The position numbers were made by a program, and so were the translations under genes. From Bacteroidota bacterium (GTDB lineage: Bacteria; Bacteroidota; Bacteroidia; Bacteroidales; FEN-979): 64,000 nt of DNA. The notes below the pieces were generated by a model. That model did not search any database. It saw nothing but the letters and a program-made list of their open reading frames with translations, and was not told where the DNA came from. The stretch lies in assembly GCA_026391835.1 (NCBI GenBank), contig JAPLDF010000005.1:1-64000 (forward strand), in the 5' to 3' direction. Below, one piece after another: positions 34,402-42,852 of the stretch (positions are counted from its first letter, which is position 1; the number at the start of each line of letters is the position of its first letter).

Positions 34402-35046
34402 TTACTCCCCGAAAACAGGATCCTGGATGTGATGCATGCCCAGCGGATACTCCTGCATGATCAGCTCCTTCAGCCATAGATAGTCGCTGCGCCGGGCTAC
34501 AAAATCCAACCCGTTGGTGTCAATGACAAGCACCCTTAGATCACTCTGCTGGCGCAGGAATTCAAGGTAACCTGTCTGGATTTTTTCGAGGTATTCAAAC
34601 TGGATGTTCTGTTCGTAGGGACGGCCGCGCTTCTCAATATTTTTCTTGAGGTTTTCGAGGTTGAGGTACAGGTAAACGATCATGTCGGGCTTTGGGACGA
34701 CCGAACTGACAATGGAGAACAGTTTGCTGTACAATCCGAATTCAAGTGGCTCCAGGTTCTTGCTGGCGAAAATCAACGACTTGAATATAAAGTAATCGGC
34801 CACCGTAAATGTCTTGAACATGTCGGAAGCATTGAACTGTGCTTTTAGCTGCTGGTAACGGTCGGCCAGGAACGACAACTCCAGCGGAAATGCATACCGG
34901 GCTGGATCATCGTAAAATTTGGGAAGGAATGAATTTTCCTCGAACTGCTCAAGGATCAGCCTGGCATTGCACTCCTCCGCCAGCAGTGAGGCAAACGACG
35001 TTTTGCCCGCACCAATATTTCCCTCTATGACAACGTAATTATACAT
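34402..35046 (-). CDS. Deoxynucleoside kinase
   Basis: The 214-residue enzyme phosphorylates deoxynucleosides for the salvage pathway. The P-loop GNIGAGKTS is at about residues 9-17, and the DR[YF] region (FLADRYQQL, about 70-78) and the KRGRPYE lid (about 155) are present. The start at 35046 is chosen because the longer reading (to 35079) runs into a repeat tract. It lies next to folK and sppA on the opposite strand, a pairing frequent in Bacteroidota. Substrate (deoxyadenosine, deoxyguanosine or deoxycytidine) is not determined. Confidence 0.88.
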   Translation of the reverse strand: MYNYVVIEGNIGAGKTSFASLLAEECNARLILEQFEENSFLPKFYDDPARYAFPLELSFLADRYQQLKAQFNASDMFKTFTVADYFIFKSLIFASKNLEPLEFGLYSKLFSIVSSVVPKPDMIVYLYLNLENLKKNIEKRGRPYEQNIQFEYLEKIQTGYLEFLRQQSDLRVLVIDTNGLDFVARRSDYLWLKELIMQEYPLGMHHIQDPVFGE

Positions 35047-35102
35047 CCTAAATCGTAAATCTAAAATCGTAAATCGCAAATCGTAAATCGTAAATCTAAA
35101 AT
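35047..35102. repeat. Tandem AAATCGTAAATC word tract
   Basis: The words AAATCG and TAAATC alternate about seven times between the deoxynucleoside kinase start and the folK stop codon, which lies at the edge of the tract. Similar low-complexity words occur elsewhere in the spacers of this window (35047, 42741, 44773). No function can be assigned. Confidence 0.75.
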
Positions 35103-35644
35103 CTTACCGCTTTTGCCTGGTCCCCGCAATCCCGCAACAGCACCGAAATGGTCTTCTTCAGCAGGGGATGCACAAACTCCGGCGCAACTTCATGCATCGG
35201 GACAAGGGTGAACCTCCGCTCGTGCAGCCGCGGATGCGGGATCATCAGGCTGTCGGTAAATACAAGGCGCTGGCCATAGAAGAGAATGTCGAGATCGATC
35301 GTCCTTCCTGCATAGGCGGGAGCCTCCCCGGTTCCTGAACCATTACCAGCCCCGGGTGCCGCGGGAATGCCGCAGCCACAACCGTCAAACGGCCTGATCC
35401 TGCCAAGTTTCACTTCGATGGTCAATAATTTCTCAAGGAGGTCCTCCGGATCCAGGCCGGTATCGATTTCAACAACCTGGTTAAGGAATGGAGTCGGATC
35501 TTCAAATCCCCATGGGGCCGTTTCGTACAGGGCCGATTTTTTAATGACCGTGCATGCCTCCGTGCCAAGCATTTCCACGGCCCGCGAAAGATATCCCTCC
35601 CGGTCGCCGCGGTTGCTGCCCAACAAAATATAAATTTCTTTCAT
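35096..35644 (-). CDS. folK: 2-amino-4-hydroxy-6-hydroxymethyldihydropteridine diphosphokinase
   Basis: This folate-biosynthesis enzyme transfers pyrophosphate from ATP to the pterin alcohol. The 182-residue protein has LLGSNRGDREGYL at about 7-19, SALYETAPWGFEDPTPFLN at 37-55 and GRTIDLDILFYG at 113-124, the family signature. An unusual insertion of about 22 residues (about 88-110, Gly/Ala/Pro-rich, GCGIPAAPGAGNGSGTG) sits in the loop before the signature; most FolK proteins go straight from the RPxx segment to the signature. It is the first gene on this strand, with deoxynucleoside kinase next. Confidence 0.9.
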   Translation of the reverse strand: MKEIYILLGSNRGDREGYLSRAVEMLGTEACTVIKKSALYETAPWGFEDPTPFLNQVVEIDTGLDPEDLLEKLLTIEVKLGRIRPFDGCGCGIPAAPGAGNGSGTGEAPAYAGRTIDLDILFYGQRLVFTDSLMIPHPRLHERRFTLVPMHEVAPEFVHPLLKKTISVLLRDCGDQAKAVRF

Positions 35645-35881
35645 CTGATAATGATTAAGTTACCGTATGTCACAAACCCGGTAAACCACAAAGCAATGAT
35701 ACAGGATTTAAGACCTTTTTTATACACCGGTTGCATATTGTTATTCACAAAATGCTGTTACCACCAGCCAGGAACTCCATCGGGTTATCAAAGAAGTGAA
35801 CTGCATTGTTTTTCATTTTCAGGAAAAGCTAAATTGATGGTACAAATAACCAATTTGTTTTAGATGGTCATTGCCCGGGGT

Positions 35882-35985
35882 TAGCCTCTCTGTGGTTCTC
35901 CGTGGCTTCTCCGTGTATCTCTGTGCAACAATTAATTACACTGAGAGCCATGGAGAAGACACAGAGGGTCACAGAGAAAAATAAT
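35882..35985. repeat. Long imperfect inverted repeat with CTCTGTG words
   Basis: The left arm (about 35885-35925, CTCTGTGGTTCTCCGTGGCTT...) and the right arm (about 35941-35980, GAGAGCCATGGAGAAGACACAGAG...) are imperfectly complementary, giving a hairpin of roughly 40-bp arms with mismatches. It lies in the spacer of folK and sppA, which otherwise holds no gene. This repeat type is common in Bacteroidota intergenic sequence, but its origin is not known to me. Confidence 0.65.
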
Positions 35986-36137
35986 TGTCACAGGACTTAG
36001 CAACACTGTTGGGAAAATTATCGGTTACGAGAACGTTGACAGCGCAACAGAAGCCCGGATTGTAACCTGCAAACAATTCGAGCGTCTAGCCGGATGGCAA
36101 TTGAGTTTACAGGCTCAAATAGTCGAAGTATATTTAT

Positions 36138-36145
36138 TACATTTG
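36138..36145 (+). promoter_or_regulatory. -7 promoter box of sppA
   Basis: TACATTTG matches TAnnTTTG and lies 24 bases before the ATG at 36170. No TTG is seen at the usual upstream distance. Confidence 0.45.
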
Positions 36146-36169
36146 TGAAGTATCAAAATTGAAACCATT

Positions 36170-37930
36170 ATGAAACAGTTTTTCAAGTTCATGTTCGCCA
36201 GCATGCTGGGAACATTTTTACTCATCATCCTCGCAACCCTGGTCACTTTTGGCATCATTGCAGCCATTGTCGCCGCTGCTTCCAGTGAAGAAACGGTGAT
36301 CTCAAAAAACACCCTGCTCCATGTGAAGCTCAACAAAGAGATTGCCGACCGCGGTTCAAAATCGAAATTCGTGATGGGCTATGCAGGCCCCGAAAAGAAT
36401 ACCGGCCTCAATGATATCCTCGACAATCTCCAGAAAGCAAAAAAAGATGACAACATAGCCGGGATTTATCTCGACCTGGGAGAGATTCCTGCGGGCATCT
36501 CCACCCTCGACGAAATCCGCGATGCCCTGATCGACTTCAAAACTTCCGGCAAATTTATCTGGGCCTACAGCGAAGGGTACTCGCAGAAATCATACTACCT
36601 GGCGACCGCCGCCGATAAAATCTACCTGAATCCCCAGGGCGCGGTTGATTTCAAGGGGCTGGCATCGGAAATGGTGTTTCTCAAAGGCATGCTTGAAAAG
36701 CTGGACATTAAAATGCAGATCATCCGGCATGGGAAATTCAAGGCGGCCACCGAGCCCCTGTTCCTTGATAAGATGAGTCCTGAGAACCGCAAACAGATTA
36801 CCGAACTGATCGGCGACATCTGGAACAAAATGCTCACAGGCATCGTTGAAACACGGAAAATCAGCAAGGCAGAACTCAACAACATCGCCGACAGCCTTAA
36901 AATCCAGACGGCCCAGGATGCCCTGAAATACAAATTCGTCGACCAGCTGGTGTATAAAGACGAGCTGCTCTCCTTGTTTAAACAGAAAATGGCCATCGCC
37001 GAAAAGAAAAAGATCACCCTGGTCACCATGGACAACTACACATCCGTGGCTGATTCCAGGAAGCTATACACAGGCACCGATAAAATTGCCGTGATTTATG
37101 CCAGCGGTTCCATTGCAGGCGGCGAAGGCGACGACCAGAGCATCGGTTCCGAGCGTATTTCGAAGGCCATCAGGAAAGCCCGCGAAGATGAAAAGGTAAA
37201 GGCCATCGTGTTTCGCATCAACTCGGGGGGCGGCAGCGCCCTTGCCAGCGATGTGATCTGGCGTGAAGTCGATCTTGCCCGGAAGGTGAAACCGGTTGTG
37301 GCATCGTTCGGGGATGTGGCTGCAAGCGGCGGGTACTATATTGCATGTGCCGCAACAAAGATCATGGCCGATCCCACCTCCATCACCGGGTCTATCGGGG
37401 TTTTCGGCGTGATCCCCAACATGGAGGGGCTGTTCAGCAAGAAACTCGGCATCACCTTCGACTGGGCCATGACCAACAGGAACGGGGATTATATCCCGGT
37501 AATGAAACCGCTCTCCTCCTACCAGACCTTGCTGATCCAGCGCGACGTTGACCATATTTACGATGTGTTTACCGGAAAGGTGGCCGAGGGCCGCAACCTG
37601 AAAAAGGCCCAGGTCGACAGCATCGGCCAGGGGCGTGTATGGAGCGGCAGCGATGCGAAGACCATCGGGCTGATCGATGACTTCGGCGGCTTGACAAAAG
37701 CCGTTGAACTGGCCGCCACCCTTGCCAAAACCAAGAATTACAGGATCCTCGCGCTTCCCGAACAAAAAGAGTGGTTCGAGGAACTGATCGACCAGATCAC
37801 CGGCAATGACCCTTCTGCCAAGCTTAAAGAAGCACTGGGCACCGATTACCGCTACTATGAATATTATAAGGAAATTCGTGAAATGAAGGGCGTACAGGCC
37901 CGGATGATGATGAACCTTGACATCAATTAA
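36170..37930 (+). CDS. sppA: Signal peptide peptidase SppA, long form
   Basis: The 586-residue protease clears cleaved signal peptides in the membrane. It has one N-terminal membrane segment (about 5-35) and two S49 domains. The catalytic dyad is the Lys in RHGKFKAATEP (about residue 190) in the first domain and the Ser in GDVAASGGYYIA (about residue 388) in the second, as in the E. coli 67-kDa enzyme. The GSIG segment follows. It has no relation to the phage S49 protease apart from family. It is divergent from folK, and a -7 box lies directly upstream. Confidence 0.95.
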   Translation: MKQFFKFMFASMLGTFLLIILATLVTFGIIAAIVAAASSEETVISKNTLLHVKLNKEIADRGSKSKFVMGYAGPEKNTGLNDILDNLQKAKKDDNIAGIYLDLGEIPAGISTLDEIRDALIDFKTSGKFIWAYSEGYSQKSYYLATAADKIYLNPQGAVDFKGLASEMVFLKGMLEKLDIKMQIIRHGKFKAATEPLFLDKMSPENRKQITELIGDIWNKMLTGIVETRKISKAELNNIADSLKIQTAQDALKYKFVDQLVYKDELLSLFKQKMAIAEKKKITLVTMDNYTSVADSRKLYTGTDKIAVIYASGSIAGGEGDDQSIGSERISKAIRKAREDEKVKAIVFRINSGGGSALASDVIWREVDLARKVKPVVASFGDVAASGGYYIACAATKIMADPTSITGSIGVFGVIPNMEGLFSKKLGITFDWAMTNRNGDYIPVMKPLSSYQTLLIQRDVDHIYDVFTGKVAEGRNLKKAQVDSIGQGRVWSGSDAKTIGLIDDFGGLTKAVELAATLAKTKNYRILALPEQKEWFEELIDQITGNDPSAKLKEALGTDYRYYEYYKEIREMKGVQARMMMNLDIN

Positions 37931-38022
37931 AAGTGTAAAGTGCAAAGTCAAAAGGCAAAATTATCGGGGTACTCCCGTAATTTTGCCTTTTAATTTTGCA
38001 TTTTGATCTTTGAGTTTATCGG

Positions 38023-39036
38023 TTACCTCATCGGATACTTCTTAAAGATCTCCTCACTCTTCATGAGAATATCAATGTACTGTGCTCTTCTGTAAGCAAA
38101 GGGATCTTTCTGGTTCTTGCGCGAAAGCTTGCCGCGGAAAGCGTCGATGTTGTCGTATTTCTTATGATCCATCCAGCCGTCAAGTTCCTCAATAATCTTT
38201 GTGATCTGGCCGATGCCGTTTTTGTAAACAGCACTTACCACCTGCACGCAGTCGGCACCGGTGAGGATCATCTTGGCAACATCCTTGCCGGTAAAAATCC
38301 CGGTATTGGCACACAATGATCCGCGTATCTCTCCGAACAGCAACCCGATAAAACGCATGGGGAGGCGGTTATCCTCCTCATGGCTCAGGTTGTATGGAAA
38401 ATGGTGCTGCTCGGTTTCCATGTCGATGTCGGGCTGGAACATGCGGTTGAACAATACAAACCCGTCCACGCCGGCATAATACATATTCTGAACCAGCATC
38501 AGGGTGTTCGTGTAGAACGGGCTCAGCTTCACGCTTACCGGGATCTTCACGCTTTTCTTCACTTCGCTTACGATATCGAGCTGTTCATTCAGAATTGCTT
38601 TCCCTTCGCGTTTGAAATCGCCGGGTACCGAGTAAAAATTGAGTTCAAGTGCATTGATCCCTGTATTCTCGAGCTGCCTGGCATATTCCACCCACGTTTC
38701 ATCAAACGTGCAGTTCAAACTGGCAATCACCGGGATATTCACCGAGTTGACCACCTTTTTCAGGTGACTTAAATGTTCACGCGGACCGGCATGGTCGATG
38801 TCGGGAAACAGGCTGATCATCTCAGCGTGACGGTCGTTGTACTGGTTCAGTTCTTCGCTCATCTGAAGCCGTTCCAGTTCGATCTGTTCCTCAAAAAGTG
38901 TTTTATAAACGATCGCTGCAGCACCGGCCTCTTCCATCCTTTTGCAATTGTCCACATCCTTCACCAGGTTGCTTGCGCCTACAATGACGGGATTCTTCAG
39001 CTGAAGCCCCATATAACGTGTTGATAAATTTGCCAT
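38023..39036 (-). CDS. Dihydroorotate dehydrogenase-like flavoprotein
   Basis: The 337-residue TIM-barrel protein begins LSTRYMGLQLKNPVIVGAS (the DHOD opening). It has SVKLSPFYTN near residue 165 and a C-terminal GADCVQVVSAVYKNG, the FMN-phosphate-binding segment. It resembles class 1 DHOD but is a known side branch ("DHOD-like") whose substrate is not proven. It follows the pyruvate:ferredoxin oxidoreductase gene by 43 bases on the same strand, a pairing that occurs in many anaerobic Bacteroidota, so an electron-transfer link is possible. Confidence 0.8.
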   Translation of the reverse strand: MANLSTRYMGLQLKNPVIVGASNLVKDVDNCKRMEEAGAAAIVYKTLFEEQIELERLQMSEELNQYNDRHAEMISLFPDIDHAGPREHLSHLKKVVNSVNIPVIASLNCTFDETWVEYARQLENTGINALELNFYSVPGDFKREGKAILNEQLDIVSEVKKSVKIPVSVKLSPFYTNTLMLVQNMYYAGVDGFVLFNRMFQPDIDMETEQHHFPYNLSHEEDNRLPMRFIGLLFGEIRGSLCANTGIFTGKDVAKMILTGADCVQVVSAVYKNGIGQITKIIEELDGWMDHKKYDNIDAFRGKLSRKNQKDPFAYRRAQYIDILMKSEEIFKKYPMR

Positions 39037-39079
39037 GACAGTTTTTTTAGTAATAAAATGGTACTACAAATATATGTTT

Positions 39080-42000
39080 TTATTGTTCGTAACTCATGCC
39101 GGCCAGCCGTTTGTAATTGCTGTATCTCCATTTGGCATTCTCTTCAGCAGCCTTGAACAATTCCGCGGCCTCTTCAGGGAACATCTTCTGGAGAGAGGAA
39201 TAACGCACTTCGCTGAGCAGGAAGTCCTGGAAGGCACTCCATTCCGGTTCTTTCGAATCGAGTGTGAACGGGTTCTTCCCCGCATTGCCGTTGACCGGGT
39301 TGTACCGATACAATTGCCAGTAGCCGGAGGTCACCGCGCGGTCCATCTCCTCCTCCACTTTGCCCATGCCGAGTTTCAGGCCATGGTTGATACAGGGAGA
39401 ATAGGCGATGATGAGCGATGGTCCGTCGTATGCCTCAGCTTCCTTGATGGCGCGGAAGAGCTGGCTGTTGTTGGCACCCATCGAAACCTGTGAAACATAT
39501 ACATAGCCGTATGTCATGGCCATGGCGCCGAGATCTTTCTTGCGGACTTTCTTGCCGGAAGCGGCAAACTTGGCGATGGCGCCAACCGGTGTCGACTTGG
39601 AAGCCTGTCCGCCGGTGTTCGAATACACTTCGGTATCCAGTACAAGGATGTTGATATCTTCGCCGGATGCGATCACGTGGTCGAGGCCGCCGTAACCGAT
39701 ATCATAGGCCCAGCCGTCGCCGCCGATGATCCAGATGGATTTCTTGACCAGGTACTGGCGCAGGTTGAGCAGTTCCTTTGAAAGCACGTTGTTTTCCTTC
39801 GTGAGCAACGGGATCAGCACCGCAGCTGCGGCTTTGGAAGCTTCAGCGTTGTACATGCCGTCGATCCATGCCCGCATGGCATCCAGTGTGGCTGCATTCA
39901 TCATGTTTTCCTTGATGGCTGCACGCATCCTGTCGGCCATGCGCTTGCGGAGCTGGGTAATGGCAACCGCCATTCCGTAACCATATTCGGCATTGTCCTC
40001 AAACAGGGAGTTGGCCCATGCAGGACCCTGTCCGTCCACATTCGGGCGGTAAGGTGTAAACGGGGCGGTACCACCATAGATGGAGGAGCAGCCTGTTGCG
40101 TTGGAGATCATCATCCGGTCGCCGTACAGCTGGGTAAGCAGTTTCACGTAAGGTGTTTCACCACAGCCGGCACAGGCACCCGAGAACTCAAAGAGGGGTT
40201 GTGCAAACTGGCTGTTTTTAAAGGTCTTGAACCGGTCGATCACGTTGGTTTTATAAGTTACCTTGCTGATGTTGTAATCCCAGTTGGTGGTTTCCGGCAT
40301 CTGGCTTTCGAGTGCCTGGAATTCGAGCGCCTTGGTTTTGGCGGGGCACACATCCACACAGTTTCCGCAACCGGTGCAGTCGAGCGGGGATACCTGGATA
40401 CGGAATTCAAAACCGGCAAGTTCCTTGCCCACGGCTTTCAGCGTCGTCATCTCCGAAGGTGCTGCCTGTTTTTCGGCTTCGTTCAGCAGGAACGGGCGGA
40501 TGGCTGCGTGGGGACATACATAAGCGCACTGGTTGCACTGGATGCAGTTTTCGGCGATCCATTCGGGCACATTCACGGCAATACCGCGTTTTTCAAGTTG
40601 GGTCGTTCCATTGGGGAAGGTCCCATCCTCGCGTCCCAGGAATGCGCTGACGGGGATGTCGTCGCCGTTCATGGCACTTACCGGGTCAAAGATCTGGCGG
40701 ATGAAGGCATCCTTGTTTTCGGCACCGGCCGGTTTGATGACAATTTTCGACCATTCGGCCGGAATGTCAAGTTTGGTGAGTTCACCACCGCGGTCGATGG
40801 CTGCATAGTTCATGTTCACAATATCCTCGCCCTTGCGGCCGTATGTCTTGTAAATGGCTTTTTTCATGTCGGCAACCGTTTGCTCGAACGGGATCACGTT
40901 CGACACCTTGAAGAAGGCGCTCTGCATGATGGAGTTGGTGCGGTTTCCCAGGCCGATCTCTTCGGCAATCTTGGTGGCGTCGATGATATAGACGTTGATC
41001 TTATGATCGGCGATATATTTCTTCATGTGATCGGGCAGGCGGCGTTTGGTCTCTTCGGCATCCCAGATGGAGTTGAGAAGGAAGGTACCACCGTCTTTCA
41101 GCCCTTTGAGCATGTCGTATTTCTCAAGGTAGGCGGGTACGTGACAGGCAACGAAATCGGGGGTGATCACCAGGTAGGGCGAACGGATCGGCTTGTCGCC
41201 GAAACGGAGATGCGAAACGGTGATCCCGCCTGACTTTTTGGAGTCATAGGCAAAATAGGCCTGTGCATATTTGTCGGTGCTGTCGCCGATGATCTTGATG
41301 GAGTTCTTGTTGGCGCCAACGGTACCGTCGGAACCGATGCCATAAAATTTGGCCGAATAGGTGCCCTTCGGCGCGATGTCCATCTCGGGGATCAAAGGCA
41401 GGGAGTGGAAGGTGACATCATCCACGATGCCGAGGGTGAAGTGGTTCTTGGGTTCCTTTGCCTTGAGGTTGTCGTAAACCGTAATGATCTGCGACGGCGT
41501 GGTATCCTTTGAACTGAGGCCATAGCGTCCGGCGATGATCATCGGGCGGTTATCGCGTTCGTAGAACATGTCGCGGATATCGAGGTACAGCGGATCGCCA
41601 TTGGCGCCGGGCTCCTTGGTGCGGTCGAGCACGCAGATGCGTTTTACGCTCGCCGGCAATACATTGAAGAAATATTTTGCCGAGAACGGGCGATAAAGGT
41701 GAACCGAGATCAGTCCGACCTTCTCCCCTTTTGCCACCAGGTAATCGATCACCTCCTTGGTGGTATCGGTAATCGAGCCCATGGCTACGAGAATGTTTTC
41801 AGCTTCGGGGTGACCGTAGTACATAAACGGGTGGTACACGCGTCCGGTCATTTTGGTGATTTCCTGCATGTAGCCGTCAACCACGTCGGGGATCGGCTCA
41901 TAAAAACGGTTGATGGCCTCCTTGGCCTGGAAGAAAATATCGGGGTTCTGGGCGGTGCCGCGGGTAACCGGGTGTTCGGGGTTCAAAGCGCGGTCGCGGA

Positions 42001-42613
42001 AAGCCTGCACGGCATCCATGTCGAGCAGCTTCATCATATCTTCATTCTCGAACATCTCGATCTTCTGGATCTCATGGGATGTGCGGAATCCGTCGAAGAA
42101 ATGGAGGAACGGGATGCGTGTTTTGATGGCGGCAAGGTGGGCGATGCCCGCCAGGTCCATCACTTCCTGTACCGAACCGGAAGCCAGCATGGCGAAACCG
42201 GTCTGGCGCGTGGCATACACGTCGCCGTGGTCGCCAAAAATTGAGAGGGCGTGGGCGGCAACCGTACGCGCACTTACATGGAATACGGCCGGGAGCAACT
42301 CACCGGCCAGCTTGTACATGTTGGGGATCATCAGCAGCAAACCCTGTGAAGCGGTAAACGTAGTGGTAAGGGCACCTGCCTGGAGGGAACCGTGCAGGGT
42401 ACCTGCAGCGCCGGCTTCAGATTGCATTTCTACAACCTTTACCTCTTCGCCAAAAAGATTTTTGCGACCGTGGGCAGCCCATTCATCGACGTTTTCGGCC
42501 ATGTTTGAGGAGGGAGTGATGGGATAGATGGCGGCAACCTCGCTGAACATGTAGGCCATATGTGCCGCGGCCTGGTTTCCGTCACAGGATAAAAATTTCT
42601 TTGCTTTATTCAT
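39080..42613 (-). CDS. nifJ: Pyruvate:ferredoxin (flavodoxin) oxidoreductase
   Basis: The 1177-residue enzyme oxidises pyruvate to acetyl-CoA and CO2, giving electrons to ferredoxin in anaerobic metabolism. The fused order is N-terminal pyrimidine domain (TPSSNMAENVDEWA), transketolase C-like domain, gamma domain with GDGTVGANKNSI-like segment, ferredoxin domain with CIQCNQCAYVCP and CTGCGNCVDVCP (two 4Fe-4S motifs, near residues 700 and 755) and a C-terminal TPP domain with GDGWAYDIGYGGLDHV. Length matches the single-chain form. It is followed by the DHOD-like gene. Confidence 0.96.
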   Translation of the reverse strand: MNKAKKFLSCDGNQAAAHMAYMFSEVAAIYPITPSSNMAENVDEWAAHGRKNLFGEEVKVVEMQSEAGAAGTLHGSLQAGALTTTFTASQGLLLMIPNMYKLAGELLPAVFHVSARTVAAHALSIFGDHGDVYATRQTGFAMLASGSVQEVMDLAGIAHLAAIKTRIPFLHFFDGFRTSHEIQKIEMFENEDMMKLLDMDAVQAFRDRALNPEHPVTRGTAQNPDIFFQAKEAINRFYEPIPDVVDGYMQEITKMTGRVYHPFMYYGHPEAENILVAMGSITDTTKEVIDYLVAKGEKVGLISVHLYRPFSAKYFFNVLPASVKRICVLDRTKEPGANGDPLYLDIRDMFYERDNRPMIIAGRYGLSSKDTTPSQIITVYDNLKAKEPKNHFTLGIVDDVTFHSLPLIPEMDIAPKGTYSAKFYGIGSDGTVGANKNSIKIIGDSTDKYAQAYFAYDSKKSGGITVSHLRFGDKPIRSPYLVITPDFVACHVPAYLEKYDMLKGLKDGGTFLLNSIWDAEETKRRLPDHMKKYIADHKINVYIIDATKIAEEIGLGNRTNSIMQSAFFKVSNVIPFEQTVADMKKAIYKTYGRKGEDIVNMNYAAIDRGGELTKLDIPAEWSKIVIKPAGAENKDAFIRQIFDPVSAMNGDDIPVSAFLGREDGTFPNGTTQLEKRGIAVNVPEWIAENCIQCNQCAYVCPHAAIRPFLLNEAEKQAAPSEMTTLKAVGKELAGFEFRIQVSPLDCTGCGNCVDVCPAKTKALEFQALESQMPETTNWDYNISKVTYKTNVIDRFKTFKNSQFAQPLFEFSGACAGCGETPYVKLLTQLYGDRMMISNATGCSSIYGGTAPFTPYRPNVDGQGPAWANSLFEDNAEYGYGMAVAITQLRKRMADRMRAAIKENMMNAATLDAMRAWIDGMYNAEASKAAAAVLIPLLTKENNVLSKELLNLRQYLVKKSIWIIGGDGWAYDIGYGGLDHVIASGEDINILVLDTEVYSNTGGQASKSTPVGAIAKFAASGKKVRKKDLGAMAMTYGYVYVSQVSMGANNSQLFRAIKEAEAYDGPSLIIAYSPCINHGLKLGMGKVEEEMDRAVTSGYWQLYRYNPVNGNAGKNPFTLDSKEPEWSAFQDFLLSEVRYSSLQKMFPEEAAELFKAAEENAKWRYSNYKRLAGMSYEQ

Positions 42614-42668
42614 AATATATTGATTTTTAATTACTTAATTTCAGTATTGTGAAATCGCTAACAAGCGG

Positions 42669-42676
42669 CAAAATTA
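42669..42676 (-). promoter_or_regulatory. -7 promoter box of nifJ
   Basis: On the minus strand this reads TAATTTTG, a match to TAnnTTTG, 55 bases upstream of the ATG. No clear TTG occurs at the standard distance. Confidence 0.4.
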
Positions 42677-42852
42677 CAAATTAAATTTGAGATAAGGATT
42701 GTTATGGAAGGGAAATTTCTTTTGGGTTAATACAGGGACGAATGACAAGTGACAAGGGACAAGTGACTAGTGGGGACTTTGCAGGAAACGGGATGGATGA
42801 TCTCAGTTAATTCTTTACATGTCATAGGAAAATCATATTAAGGGTTCATTGT

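Noticed and set aside
37064-37951. 295-codon minus-strand frame over sppA
   Set aside because: It lies fully over the S49 catalytic domains of sppA and has no motif of its own.
40199-41233. 344-codon plus-strand frame over nifJ
   Set aside because: It is a shadow of the pyruvate:ferredoxin oxidoreductase, which has complete domain motifs in the other strand.
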